Shown here one piece after another: positions 6,079 through 12,420 of a stretch of 12,420 bases of DNA. Location: the NCBI GenBank assembly GCA_019594305.1, contig JAFDTZ010000065.1:1-12420 (forward strand), read 5' to 3'. The translations under genes and the position numbers were made by a program. Positions within the stretch are counted from its first letter, which is position 1. Every line of letters begins with the position of its first letter. The DNA comes from Thermoplasmata archaeon. Lineage in GTDB: Archaea > Thermoplasmatota > Thermoplasmata > Halarchaeoplasmatales > Halarchaeoplasmataceae. The notes beneath the pieces were generated by a model. That model was not told the DNA's origin, made no database searches, and was given only the letters and a program-made list of their open reading frames with translations.

Positions 6079-7692
6079 TCAGACGAGCATCGTTCGTTTA
6101 CGCATGGAACCTGGTAGACCTTTCTCATGTGCGGTCAATGCTTGGACCATATACCCGATAAGGCACCACCAGATGGATTTTATCACACTTTCCAATCCCC
6201 TTGACTTCGGCCTCTCGAAAGAGGCCATTGCCTTCAATCTCGAAAATACACGCTCCACCGCAGAGCGGTACGGTCGCTGTAACCTTTCGGAGATAAGTTC
6301 TACCAACTTACTTTCCTTGGAAGTTCCGATATCGATGTTAAATCTGGTCAGAAATGTCTGGCCGAGATATTTGAAAGCATCCTGGACCGATTTTATCTTG
6401 TGGCCGTGTGTGTCGAACAGTTTCTTGACCCGTCGTTTCATCCTCTTCAGTATCTTGCTGTTCCTTGGATTGCAGGCGGGTAGAAAGGTCCCACCGGTCT
6501 TTTCCAGAACGATCTCTCTAAAATCCTTATCGTCGTAAGCACCGTCGGCGAGCAATGCAATTATCTCTTCAAAGTCGTAGTTCTCCTCGAACTCTTCCAG
6601 TAGAGGAACGAAGTGTGATGAGTCATGGTCGTTACCGGAACTCAATATCATCGCCAGGGGCATCTCGGATTCCGCGTCGATCAGTAGATGGACCTTGTAA
6701 CCATAGAAACTACCTTGGTGATTACCCCATTCTGCACCCTCGACAGGGTGCAGGTTGGTATCCTTTCGCGTATCACAGAAAGCAAAGATGTGAGTTGCGT
6801 CAACCACGAGAAAACGATTGGTGATCACACCCCGTTCATGTAACTTCATAACGAGTTTGTGAAATATCTTCTTAAGGAGGTTCTCATCTACCTCACCGAA
6901 AGCACGAGAAAGTGTTGTGTGATCCACTGGACAAGGCATACCGATCGCTTCTTGAATACGTGTATTGTATCTTATCCAGTTCTCCGTGGTCCTTAGTGTT
7001 TTGCTTGTGGTGAACATCAGCAGGGTGGCATTCATTCTGTCGTCGGATACATCCGTGCACACTTCCATTTTCGATAATACCTCTCTGAACGTACTACAGA
7101 ATTCCTCGTATGTGATCACACCAACCTCTTGTATCTCGTCATCGTCATCCTTCCTGTACCTGGGATTGGTTCGCCTCTGTTTTAACTGTGAAGCGGCCTT
7201 CTTATGTCTGCGATTGAGGTATATCTTCTCACCCCGGTACAGTCCCGCCTGGATTGCATTACATTCTACCAGCTGATCGAGAACTCTTTGGCAGCCCCTG
7301 CCAAGCAGTTCTTCCGATTCTTCGCTGGTGATGCCCCATGGTCTTCTCGATGCGAGATAGGATAGGGTTGCCATTGCTGTTCTTTTGGTGTGAAATGTGG
7401 GAATGGTCCTACTGTATTTTTCAATCCTGTGTCTATAGAAGCCCCAATGATCCGCTCTTTTACCTATCTCCCTCGTACGTATCAACCACTCGTGGTTGTA
7501 ATTCAGGGACGAAGTCAGTATCTTGTCGTTTACCATCCGTCTTATGTCATGTGTTCGAACTCCTGTTTCTTCGATGATCATCTCCTTTGTCGCAACGGTG
7601 ACCTTCGACAGGTAATCCAAAACATTCTTAACCTTTGTTTGATATTTTCTTCTTGTTGGCATATTCATCAACGGGATATAGGCAGCCAGCAC
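6079..7692 (-). CDS. DDE transposase (IS4/IS5-superfamily)
   Basis: 537 residues if started at GTG 7692. ATG 7668 (residue 9) or ATG 7662 (residue 11) may be the real start, since a hairpin and a nine-codon mini-ORF end right there. The N-terminal ~130 residues hold two winged-helix-like stretches (about 30-60 and 105-140). The RNase H-like domain carries Asp298 (VVDATH), Asp383 (LADGAYD) and Glu480, within the signature YRSAVERVFSRLK, which matches the Y-R-E-K pattern of IS4/IS5 superfamily enzymes. All catalytic residues are present and no frameshift is seen, so the enzyme should be active. It cuts and joins the IS ends and may also act on the short element at 871-1182, which shares those ends. 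Confidence 0.93.
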   Translation of the reverse strand: MLAAYIPLMNMPTRRKYQTKVKNVLDYLSKVTVATKEMIIEETGVRTHDIRRMVNDKILTSSLNYNHEWLIRTREIGKRADHWGFYRHRIEKYSRTIPTFHTKRTAMATLSYLASRRPWGITSEESEELLGRGCQRVLDQLVECNAIQAGLYRGEKIYLNRRHKKAASQLKQRRTNPRYRKDDDDEIQEVGVITYEEFCSTFREVLSKMEVCTDVSDDRMNATLLMFTTSKTLRTTENWIRYNTRIQEAIGMPCPVDHTTLSRAFGEVDENLLKKIFHKLVMKLHERGVITNRFLVVDATHIFAFCDTRKDTNLHPVEGAEWGNHQGSFYGYKVHLLIDAESEMPLAMILSSGNDHDSSHFVPLLEEFEENYDFEEIIALLADGAYDDKDFREIVLEKTGGTFLPACNPRNSKILKRMKRRVKKLFDTHGHKIKSVQDAFKYLGQTFLTRFNIDIGTSKESKLVELISERLQRPYRSAVERVFSRLKAMASFERPKSRGLESVIKSIWWCLIGYMVQALTAHEKGLPGSMRKRTMLV

Positions 7693-7724
7693 ATTTAAGC
7701 TTTCGCTAAATGGGCCTATATCCC
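7673..7724 (-). promoter_or_regulatory. Hairpin over the transposase start region
   Basis: GGGATATAGGC (7673-7683) and GCCTATATCCC (7714-7724) are perfect 11-bp inverted repeats. A second, inner pair, CATTTA (7692-7697) and TAAATG (7707-7712), nests inside. On the transposase strand this lies directly upstream of ATG 7668 and includes GTG 7692. Its upstream arm contains GATATA, a weak TATA candidate, so native transcripts might begin inside the hairpin. Confidence 0.6.
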
Positions 7725-7777
7725 ACTACTAATTTTGCATATCGCACCGTGCAACACCCTATATAAAGGTGAATAAT

Positions 7778-8455
7778 ATGGTCCGTGAAAACACCAAGCT
7801 CATAGTCGCCTTCGTGGTGCCAGTGCTGATAATCGCTGGAGTGGTGGGATATCAGATGTACCGAGAAGAAGAGGTACCCATAGAGGTGGACGAAGGATTC
7901 GCTGAGATGACCGTAACGGTGCCACCGTATCCTGAAATGGAAAGTTACAATCAAACCACCACAGCAACTACGTATATTAACGGTAAAAATAATACATTGG
8001 AATTAACCGTACACCCTATGCGTTGGACCATAGGTTTTGCAGATATACGCATCTCAGTGGAGTCCGTGCTGGAACCTGAACTTGAGCCTACCGACCTCAT
8101 AATAATGGTCAGGACTGTGGAAGCACCGGACGTTCAAAGATGTGGTCAATACGTCAGACCTCCGATCCCTGATGGGGATATCAGCAATCTTTCGTTATGG
8201 CCCACACATGAAAATAGACACACCTCCATGGGAGATAGAGAAAGTTTTATCGGATTCAATATAAATGGCAATGAATTTTATTTTCAAAATCTCAAGTATA
8301 GTGTCGAATATCCTCTGATAGATGAACACGATGGACTAGAATCACCCATAACCGTTGAGATCACAGCAGTTTTACGGGGATTATCCGAGGATGTAAAAGC
8401 AACGATACGGGTTTCTTATATTCCGATGGGAGGCAGAACACCTTTACGTGGTTAA
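7778..8455 (+). CDS. Membrane-anchored extracytoplasmic protein, unknown family
   Basis: 225 residues from ATG 7778. AAAGGTGA lies 6 nt before this ATG; a GTG at 7769 in the same frame is part of that ribosome site and is a poorer start. A Lys/Arg-flanked hydrophobic segment at about residues 8-26 (LIVAFVVPVLIIAGVVGY) anchors the protein, with the remaining ~195 residues probably outside. That part is beta-rich, acidic and has possible N-glycosylation sites (NQT, NNT, NLS). I recognise no domain. The IS now separates it from its presumed promoter at 5743 and from the tiny ORF at 5833, so expression may be reduced or may depend on the IS. Its stop overlaps by 8 nt a GTG opening a decayed ORF that shares the IIAGVVGY core. 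Confidence 0.75.
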   Translation: MVRENTKLIVAFVVPVLIIAGVVGYQMYREEEVPIEVDEGFAEMTVTVPPYPEMESYNQTTTATTYINGKNNTLELTVHPMRWTIGFADIRISVESVLEPELEPTDLIIMVRTVEAPDVQRCGQYVRPPIPDGDISNLSLWPTHENRHTSMGDRESFIGFNINGNEFYFQNLKYSVEYPLIDEHDGLESPITVEITAVLRGLSEDVKATIRVSYIPMGGRTPLRG

Positions 8456-8531
8456 GATTAAATTGAAAGATAAAAAGATAATAGCCGGAGTCGTCGGATA
8501 TAACGCAGCATTAAGATCATATGATTTTTGA
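8448..8531 (+). pseudogene. Decayed start of a possible paralogue of the preceding gene
   Basis: GTG 8448 overlaps the preceding stop as GTGGTTAA, the same 8-nt style seen at two junctions in the 1620-3902 cluster. The 27-codon frame contains KLKDKKIIAGVVGYNAALRS and then a TGA at 8529-8531. IIAGVVGY is identical to the membrane segment of the preceding protein but uses several different synonymous codons. Downstream to 8620 other frames give short protein-like pieces but none is sustained. It may be the broken start of a paralogue; chance similarity of hydrophobic residues is the alternative. Confidence 0.35.
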
Positions 8532-8704
8532 ACCGAAGAAAGAGGTGGTTCGGCTATTCTATAGCTGCTGGTAAAGACGGATCGAAACAAGGTTATAGAC
8601 TACGGAATATATCGGTCGCCTCACTCCAATGATTTTGATACTTCACACAAAACACCGGAAAACAAAAAAATTATATCCCATGGGACGATGCCACTGTCGG
8701 TACA
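8532..8704. other. Intergenic stretch with a likely promoter only
   Basis: Together with the decayed ORF before it, this makes about 250 bp without an intact gene. I see frame-shifted coding-like scraps up to about 8640, then AT-rich sequence leading to the TATA box at 8667-8677. No RNA gene or repeat is recognisable. Confidence 0.5.
8667..8677 (+). promoter_or_regulatory. TATA box for the DUF5611 gene
   Basis: AAAATTATATC is centred about 32 bp before ATG 8705, predicting a transcript start near 8699 and a leader of only a few bases. No ribosome site precedes the ATG. Confidence 0.5.
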
Positions 8705-9031
8705 ATGGGCAGAAACAAATACGATATCAAAAGGGGCCACTTCAAGAACATCGAAGGCGGTAAGTTAGAAGATCTGATGAAAGAGACTTTCGGTTCGGTA
8801 AAGAGCGAAGACGAAAAGCTTATAACGATTTACGGGGCGATCAAACATCTCGAGGTTTGTACTGAGGGAAAAACCGGCCTCTGGATAGACATAGAGATGG
8901 ACGAGGAACCGGACGATAAAGTGGCTATGGATACCATCTCCAGATGGAATAAATTTTTACACGCAGCCACGGGCTTTGACGCCAAGGCACGTAGTAAAAG
9001 GGCCAAGAAAAAAGCTAAGAAAAGTGGATAA
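8705..9031 (+). CDS. DUF5611 family small protein
   Basis: 108 residues. The order of features matches what I know of DUF5611, a family common in Thermoplasmata: an N-terminal YDIKRGHFKNIEG strand-turn, a helix ending ETFG, YGAIKHLEVCTEGK, a WIDIEMD strand, then DDKVAMDTISRWNKFLHAATGFDAKAR. It ends with a Lys/Arg-rich tail (RSKRAKKKAKKSG), which could bind nucleic acid. The function is unknown. The likely mRNA is nearly leaderless. The gene is convergent with the beta-carbonic anhydrase gene and the two coding regions overlap by 17 bp, in the stretch encoding this basic tail. Confidence 0.75.
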   Translation: MGRNKYDIKRGHFKNIEGGKLEDLMKETFGSVKSEDEKLITIYGAIKHLEVCTEGKTGLWIDIEMDEEPDDKVAMDTISRWNKFLHAATGFDAKARSKRAKKKAKKSG

Positions 9032-9557
9032 ATTCCACACTTCCGTCTTCAAGATGGTAAATGCCTCCCAGTAGAGCCAACCTGTCGTCTTCAACGGCCT
9101 TTCTTATAACTTTACTGCGTTGAAGCAGCATATTCATCTGTCTCATCACGTTGGCTACTGAATGATCTTTATGAAGGGTGAAGCTGCTTCGTATCTCGTC
9201 CAGCACAGGGCTTTCATCATGGTCTACATCCTCCGCCGCGGCGATCGCACCGCACCCGGAATGCCCGAGAATAAGCAGCACATCCACATGGAGATGTTCA
9301 ACAGCATACTCCAAAGAGAAAAGGACGGAAGAGTCCATAGCAACGTTACCTGCCACCCGAACGTCGAAGATATCACCTAAATTTTTCTTGAATATTATCT
9401 CAGGCGGTACTCGTGAATCCGAGCAGCACAGTATCGCAACGTTCGGGTGCTGTTCCTGAACGCTCTTCTCTATCTCTTCACAGCATTCCTCCTGGAATCG
9501 ACAGCAAGATGCTAGAAGATCCGTTTTGATCTTATCGACGGTTTCTTTATCCGGCAT
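9015..9557 (-). CDS. Beta-class carbonic anhydrase
   Basis: 180 residues. It interconverts CO2 and bicarbonate in the cytoplasm. The zinc ligands are visible as Cys45 in CSDSR, His99 and Cys102 in HSGCGAI, with the Asp47-Arg49 dyad that gates the site. AGN (69-71) and the helix that follows are also typical of the clade. The length fits the short prokaryotic (cab-like) forms. An unusual pair of double cysteines (C18-C19 and C25-C26) lies in the N-terminal helix. The start ATG 9557 is 10 bp after the stop of the MFS transporter gene, so both are one minus-strand operon. The 3' end overlaps the convergent DUF5611 gene by 17 bp. Confidence 0.93.
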   Translation of the reverse strand: MPDKETVDKIKTDLLASCCRFQEECCEEIEKSVQEQHPNVAILCCSDSRVPPEIIFKKNLGDIFDVRVAGNVAMDSSVLFSLEYAVEHLHVDVLLILGHSGCGAIAAAEDVDHDESPVLDEIRSSFTLHKDHSVANVMRQMNMLLQRSKVIRKAVEDDRLALLGGIYHLEDGSVEFIHFS

Positions 9558-9567
9558 GTTGTGATAC

Positions 9568-10929
9568 CTATTTATCGTATTTCACTCTAGGGTCGAAGAT
9601 GAACGCTAGGAAAGCGGCTAGCAGACACAATCCCATGGCAGTGTAAAAGGCTATCGTAAAGCTCCAGCCCATATCCTGTACCACTCCCGCGAGTATGGGT
9701 CCTGCGATACCACCGACACCGTAGCTGGTGAATACATAACCGTAGTTAAGCCCTACGTTTTCGGTGCCGAAACTGTCTGAAGTAGCTGCAGGGTACAGTG
9801 CAAAGTTACCACCGAAGTTGAAACCGATCGCTGCAGCAACTATGAAAAAGACGATTGGATTGAAGGTGGTAAAGAAGAACACACCCATCATGGCAGCCTG
9901 GAAGAGGCACATGGATATTATAGCGTGTCTCCTGCCTATCTTATCTGATATCTGGCCCCATGCTATCCTTCCGATACCGTTCAATATGGGCAGGCATATG
10001 GCTGCGCCGATGACCGCAAAGTTCGAGGCATCTACATCACTGTAACCATGTGACATGAACCCCTCCGAAGGGTCGTTGGCAAAGTTTTGAATGTTCCCTA
10101 TCACCATCAATCCCGCAAGGGCACCGATGAAGAACATCATCCACAGTAGATAGAACTGGCGTGTTTTTAGCATCTCCTTCGGATTGAGGTCTTTAATATG
10201 TATACCCTCTTTATCCGACGAATCGTTGTTATCGTTGTTATTGTTCGGTTCCCATCCCTCGGGTTTCCACCCGGCCGGTGGATTGATCATAACCAGAGAC
10301 CCGAGTACCACGAGGATGAAAAATAATATACCATATATCCTGAAGCATAAGTCCACATTGGCTATAGTGTATGCATATTCACCGGTCTGTCTGGAGATGA
10401 CACCTGAAAAGCCGAGTATGGGTGGTGGATTAGCAAGTAAAATCCATATGAAGGCACCGAAGCCGAAGCCGGCCACGGCAAGACCGCTTACCAGACCCTT
10501 TTTGTCCGGGAACCATTTGAGGCCTACGGCGAGGGGTACCACGTAAGCAAGGCCTATACCGGCGCCTCCGATTATTCCTATCCCCGCTAATTTTAAAGGG
10601 AAGTTGGCTCCGGCAAAACCACCCAGCAGATACCCCAATCCCAGGAGTACTCCGCCCAAAAGAGCTATGTTACGTGGGCCGTATTTCTTTTGCAGCCTTC
10701 CGCCGATGATAGTAAAAATGGCGAAGGTGGCTAAGCCCGCACTGAATATTGCCTGGGTTTCGGTACTGGAAAAGCCGAACTCACTTGGAGCTATCCCGTT
10801 TATCCCTTGCAAGGGTCCGGTGAAAGCGGACCATGCATATATGGCCCCCAGTGCCAGCTGTATCATGATCGCACCGATAACGATTATCCATCGGTTCATT
10901 ATCTTCGTATCTTCTAAAGCTTCTGTCAT
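9568..10929 (-). CDS. MFS transporter, OFA (oxalate/formate antiporter-like) family
   Basis: 453 residues from ATG 10929. The open frame extends further upstream to 11196 but that part is not coding-like, while AAGGTG lies 6 nt before this ATG. Twelve membrane segments are expected. The first helix region, GAIMIQLALGAIYAWSAFTG, is the signature of OFA-type carriers. GGRLQKKYG (loop 2-3) and GQISDKIGRR (loop 8-9) are the MFS cytoplasmic motifs. Residues of the central loop form an Asn/Asp-rich stretch, EPNNNNDNNDSSDKEG, before the second half. Known OFA members exchange oxalate and formate or carry monocarboxylates; the substrate here is not shown. It heads an operon with a beta-carbonic anhydrase. 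Confidence 0.88.
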   Translation of the reverse strand: MTEALEDTKIMNRWIIVIGAIMIQLALGAIYAWSAFTGPLQGINGIAPSEFGFSSTETQAIFSAGLATFAIFTIIGGRLQKKYGPRNIALLGGVLLGLGYLLGGFAGANFPLKLAGIGIIGGAGIGLAYVVPLAVGLKWFPDKKGLVSGLAVAGFGFGAFIWILLANPPPILGFSGVISRQTGEYAYTIANVDLCFRIYGILFFILVVLGSLVMINPPAGWKPEGWEPNNNNDNNDSSDKEGIHIKDLNPKEMLKTRQFYLLWMMFFIGALAGLMVIGNIQNFANDPSEGFMSHGYSDVDASNFAVIGAAICLPILNGIGRIAWGQISDKIGRRHAIISMCLFQAAMMGVFFFTTFNPIVFFIVAAAIGFNFGGNFALYPAATSDSFGTENVGLNYGYVFTSYGVGGIAGPILAGVVQDMGWSFTIAFYTAMGLCLLAAFLAFIFDPRVKYDK

Positions 10930-10973
10930 TTTACGCACCTTATTACAAAGAGAGATGTTTGTTATTAGGGTAT

Positions 10974-10984
10974 CAAATATAAAG
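10974..10984 (-). promoter_or_regulatory. TATA box for the MFS-carbonic anhydrase operon
   Basis: The minus strand reads CTTTATATTTG, about 50 bp before ATG 10929. A start near 10953 leaves a ~23-nt leader that includes the AAGGTG ribosome site. Confidence 0.55.
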
Positions 10985-11037
10985 TATTCGATATCGTCTC
11001 CGTAAATGCTAAATGTTCCGTATTTATCCTTAGAACA

Positions 11038-11517
11038 ATGGTAAAGGTAAGATATCATCGACCGGGTAAGGATACACGTGAATGGGAACAGCGGTGTTTG
11101 GTAGATGATGATGAGATGGTGGTTTCTTCCTTCGTCTTCCGGCTGCCCGATCCTTTTATCGTCGATGATGTCGAAGTTATCAAAGACGGCTACCACGGAA
11201 TACTGTTCGATTTTTTTGACCGTTGGTACAACGTAGTTACAATCTACGACGGGGAAAAAAAGTTTGTAGGTTACTATTCGGATATCAGAACACCGCCTGA
11301 ACGTATCCCCGGCGGTTACCGTGCAACAGACCTTGCACTCGATCTATGGGTTACACCCGACGGCATGTACACCGTACTCGACAGGGACGAATTCGACGCC
11401 GCGTCCTTTGAGAAAAATCACAGAAAAAAAGCTGAAGAGACATTGTCTAAACTGATCGAGATGGTTATCGATGGTAGATATCCGCCAAAAGTAGTCTGGG
11501 ATTTTTGCATACGTTAA
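11038..11517 (+). CDS. DUF402 family protein (possible phosphatase or RNA-binding)
   Basis: 159 residues covering one DUF402 domain. The family core is seen at about residues 79-120: YYSDIRTPPERIPGGYRATD, then LALDLWVTPDG and YTVLDRDEFDAA, with the conserved acidic residues that bind Mg in characterised nucleoside di/triphosphate phosphatases of this fold. The domain also forms the C-terminal part of archaeal FAU-1/RNase E-G-like proteins, but no S1 domain is attached here. The C-terminus is a helix, EKNHRKKAEETLSKLIEMV. It starts 108 bp from the divergent MFS gene; only weak TATA-like sequence (about 11003-11015) is visible upstream. Substrate unknown. Confidence 0.8.
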   Translation: MVKVRYHRPGKDTREWEQRCLVDDDEMVVSSFVFRLPDPFIVDDVEVIKDGYHGILFDFFDRWYNVVTIYDGEKKFVGYYSDIRTPPERIPGGYRATDLALDLWVTPDGMYTVLDRDEFDAASFEKNHRKKAEETLSKLIEMVIDGRYPPKVVWDFCIR

Positions 11518-11580
11518 AAACAAACTGATCTTTGTGGGATCCGATAGCCTCCGATGCGTATTTGCCTCTGCGACCCGGTA

Positions 11581-11591
11581 TATTTTATATA
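11581..11591 (+). promoter_or_regulatory. TATA box for the gene at 11613
   Basis: TATTTTATATA is centred 27 bp before ATG 11613, the standard archaeal distance to a transcript start, and implies a leaderless mRNA. This is the main reason for choosing ATG 11613 over the in-frame GTG at 11532. Confidence 0.65.
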
Positions 11592-11612
11592 GGTGTGTGC
11601 CGTTCTTTTAAT

Positions 11613-12086
11613 ATGTATCCAGAGCAAGTCATGGGTGTTGTTCCCAATCTGAGCACCGGAATGCTGGGTCAAAAGACATACACCCTTGTGATAACCAACT
11701 ATCGACTCATATTTGCACAGCTGACTAACCAGATGGTAAACCAAGAGATCGAGCGGGCTAAGGCGGAGGCCCAGCAAAGAGGCGAAGGATTCTTTGGAAA
11801 GTGGGCTGCCTCGGCCCACTCGGGATTTTATTATCACAACAGGTACCATAACATGCACCCTCAGGCAATACTTCAAGAGAATCCTAATAACTACGAGATA
11901 AGACCGGAACAGGTTAAGTCGGTGAAGATAACATCCGGCCACCATGACACCCAGTACAATCAGAATATACCAGGAAAGATGGTCATCAAGTGGACCGGAG
12001 GCAAAGTGAAGTTTACCCTTGACCGGATGGAGCCACAGCAAATCAAAAACATGCTTTTTCCTCTTCTAGGCTCCAAGGTCAAGTGA
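11613..12086 (+). CDS. Uncharacterised protein, possible PH-like fold
   Basis: 157 residues from ATG 11613. Upstream frame to GTG 11532 lies before and across the TATA box and is likely untranslated. The N-terminal third reads like a PH/GRAM-type beta domain: GQKTYTLVITNYRLIFAQLT, resembling the strand pattern of bacterial PH-domain proteins. A helical, Glu/Ala-rich insert (EIERAKAEAQQRGEGFFGKW) follows, then an aromatic patch (GFYYHNRYHNMHP). The C-terminal third returns to beta strands (IRPEQVKSVKITSG, GKMVIKWTGGKVKFTLDR). There is no signal peptide or membrane span. The PH-like assignment is tentative and the function unknown. It follows the DUF402 gene on the same strand but has its own promoter, and it is convergent with the YbjQ-type gene 21 bp away. 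Confidence 0.7.
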   Translation: MYPEQVMGVVPNLSTGMLGQKTYTLVITNYRLIFAQLTNQMVNQEIERAKAEAQQRGEGFFGKWAASAHSGFYYHNRYHNMHPQAILQENPNNYEIRPEQVKSVKITSGHHDTQYNQNIPGKMVIKWTGGKVKFTLDRMEPQQIKNMLFPLLGSKVK

Positions 12087-12107
12087 GAATAACGGCTTAT
12101 CGTATAT

Positions 12108-12420
12108 TCATTTCAACTTAACAGCCGTACCGTAAACCATCACCTCTGCGGCAGCCTGCATGACGGAGCTGGTGGAGAAACGAACGTTTATTATAGCGTC
12201 CGCACCCATGTTGTGTGCCTTGAATATCATCTCATTGATCGCTTCGTCTCTCGATTCGTTTAGCATCTTTACATACTCTTTTACTTTTCCGCCGGTAAAA
12301 CCCCTGAATCCGGCCTTAAAGTCTCCCACCACGTGGGTCGCCCGGACGGTGCTTCCCATGACCAGTCCGAAGGTATGTTCTATCTCTCTTCCTGTTATGT
12401 AATCCGTATTTGCCAATATC
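12108..12420 (-). CDS. YbjQ/UPF0145 family protein, 5' end off window
   Basis: At least 104 residues. The family core is clear: TDYITGREIEHTFGLVMGST then VRATHV near the N-terminus, a GFRGFTGGKVKEY turn, the helix ESRDEAINEMIFKAHNMGADAIINVRF, and the final strand VMVYGTAVKLK. YbjQ/DUF74 proteins form homopentamers and are labelled putative heavy-metal binding, but the role is unproven. A TTG at 12416 could serve as a start, yet the frame continues as Ile-Leu before Ala-Asn-Thr, and the family usually begins M-I-L/V, so the true ATG is probably 1-2 bases past the right edge. Confidence 0.9.
   Translation of the reverse strand, partial: ILANTDYITGREIEHTFGLVMGSTVRATHVVGDFKAGFRGFTGGKVKEYVKMLNESRDEAINEMIFKAHNMGADAIINVRFSTSSVMQAAAEVMVYGTAVKLK

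Larger units (their letters stand above)
5880..7759. mobile_element. Complete insertion sequence, 1880 bp, IS4/IS5-superfamily DDE type
   Basis: Both ends are visible. The outer terminal inverted repeat GGGTGTTGCA is perfect at 5880 and 7759, and a second inverted block ATGCAAAATT lies 8-9 nt further in, giving a bipartite end. The element is flanked by TATA on both sides (5876-5879 and 7760-7763), a likely 4-bp target duplication. It carries one minus-strand transposase (6079-7692), a 199-bp untranslated stretch at the transposase 3' end, and a hairpin over the transposase start. The intact frame, perfect ends and duplication suggest a recent insertion. The exact IS family (IS5 or IS1182 type) cannot be settled by eye. 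Confidence 0.9.

Noticed and set aside
5966..6538. 190-codon ORF antisense to the transposase
   Set aside because: A shadow of the transposase gene; the opposite frame carries the complete DDE signature.
8532..8640. Short frames giving protein-like pieces such as GYSIAAGKDGSK
   Set aside because: No start codon, no sustained frame and no recognisable family; treated only as possible decay products.
10930..11196. N-terminal extension of the MFS transporter
   Set aside because: It overlaps the DUF402 gene and the promoter, is not transporter-like, and a ribosome site marks ATG 10929.
11514..12041. 175-codon minus-strand ORF
   Set aside because: Antisense to the gene at 11613, with no family pattern, while the plus strand has a TATA box and a coherent protein.

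Overview
The window looks like a chromosomal segment of an archaeon, most likely of the Thermoplasmatota. The evidence is a type II methionine aminopeptidase of archaeal length, a DUF5611-type protein (a family I associate mainly with Thermoplasmata), DUF2270 and DUF402 proteins, a NosD-like GGNYWSDY surface protein, TATA boxes about 23-32 nt before several start codons (leaderless or nearly leaderless mRNAs), GGTG-type Shine-Dalgarno sites inside operons, and ATG/TTG/GTG starts overlapping upstream stops by exactly 8 nt. No rRNA, tRNA or CRISPR array is visible. The lineage is inferred, not demonstrated.

Layout. 1-786: C-terminal part of a secreted beta-helix surface protein, open at the left edge. 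871-1182: internally deleted, MITE-like relative of the insertion sequence found further right. 1222-1579: frameshifted small membrane protein gene. 1620-3902: a tight plus-strand cluster of DUF6485 Cys-rich protein, MBL-fold hydrolase, TsaC/Sua5-YrdC and type II methionine aminopeptidase. 3908-5560: minus-strand DUF2270 membrane protein and class 1B dihydroorotate dehydrogenase. 5590-5703: two tandem hairpin units. 5743-5880: a promoter, a leader hairpin and a tiny membrane peptide ORF cut by the insertion sequence. 5880-7759: a complete 1880-bp IS with a DDE transposase. 7778-8455: a membrane-anchored extracytoplasmic protein, once adjacent to the tiny ORF, followed by a decayed possible paralogue. 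8705-9031: DUF5611 protein. 9015-10929: minus-strand operon of an OFA-type MFS transporter and a beta-carbonic anhydrase. 11038-12086: DUF402 protein and a protein of unknown function. 12108-12420: YbjQ-family protein running off the right edge.

How the parts relate. The 1620-3902 cluster joins tRNA t6A biosynthesis and N-terminal Met removal to a Zn-hydrolase and a Cys-rich small protein. The MFS-carbonic anhydrase pair suggests carboxylate exchange coupled to CO2/bicarbonate balance. The most unusual material is non-coding and lies at 5590-5880 and in the IS: two adjacent hairpin units with a conserved core but different, still complementary, outer stems; a leader hairpin able to compete for a Shine-Dalgarno sequence; and an IS hairpin placed over the transposase start region.
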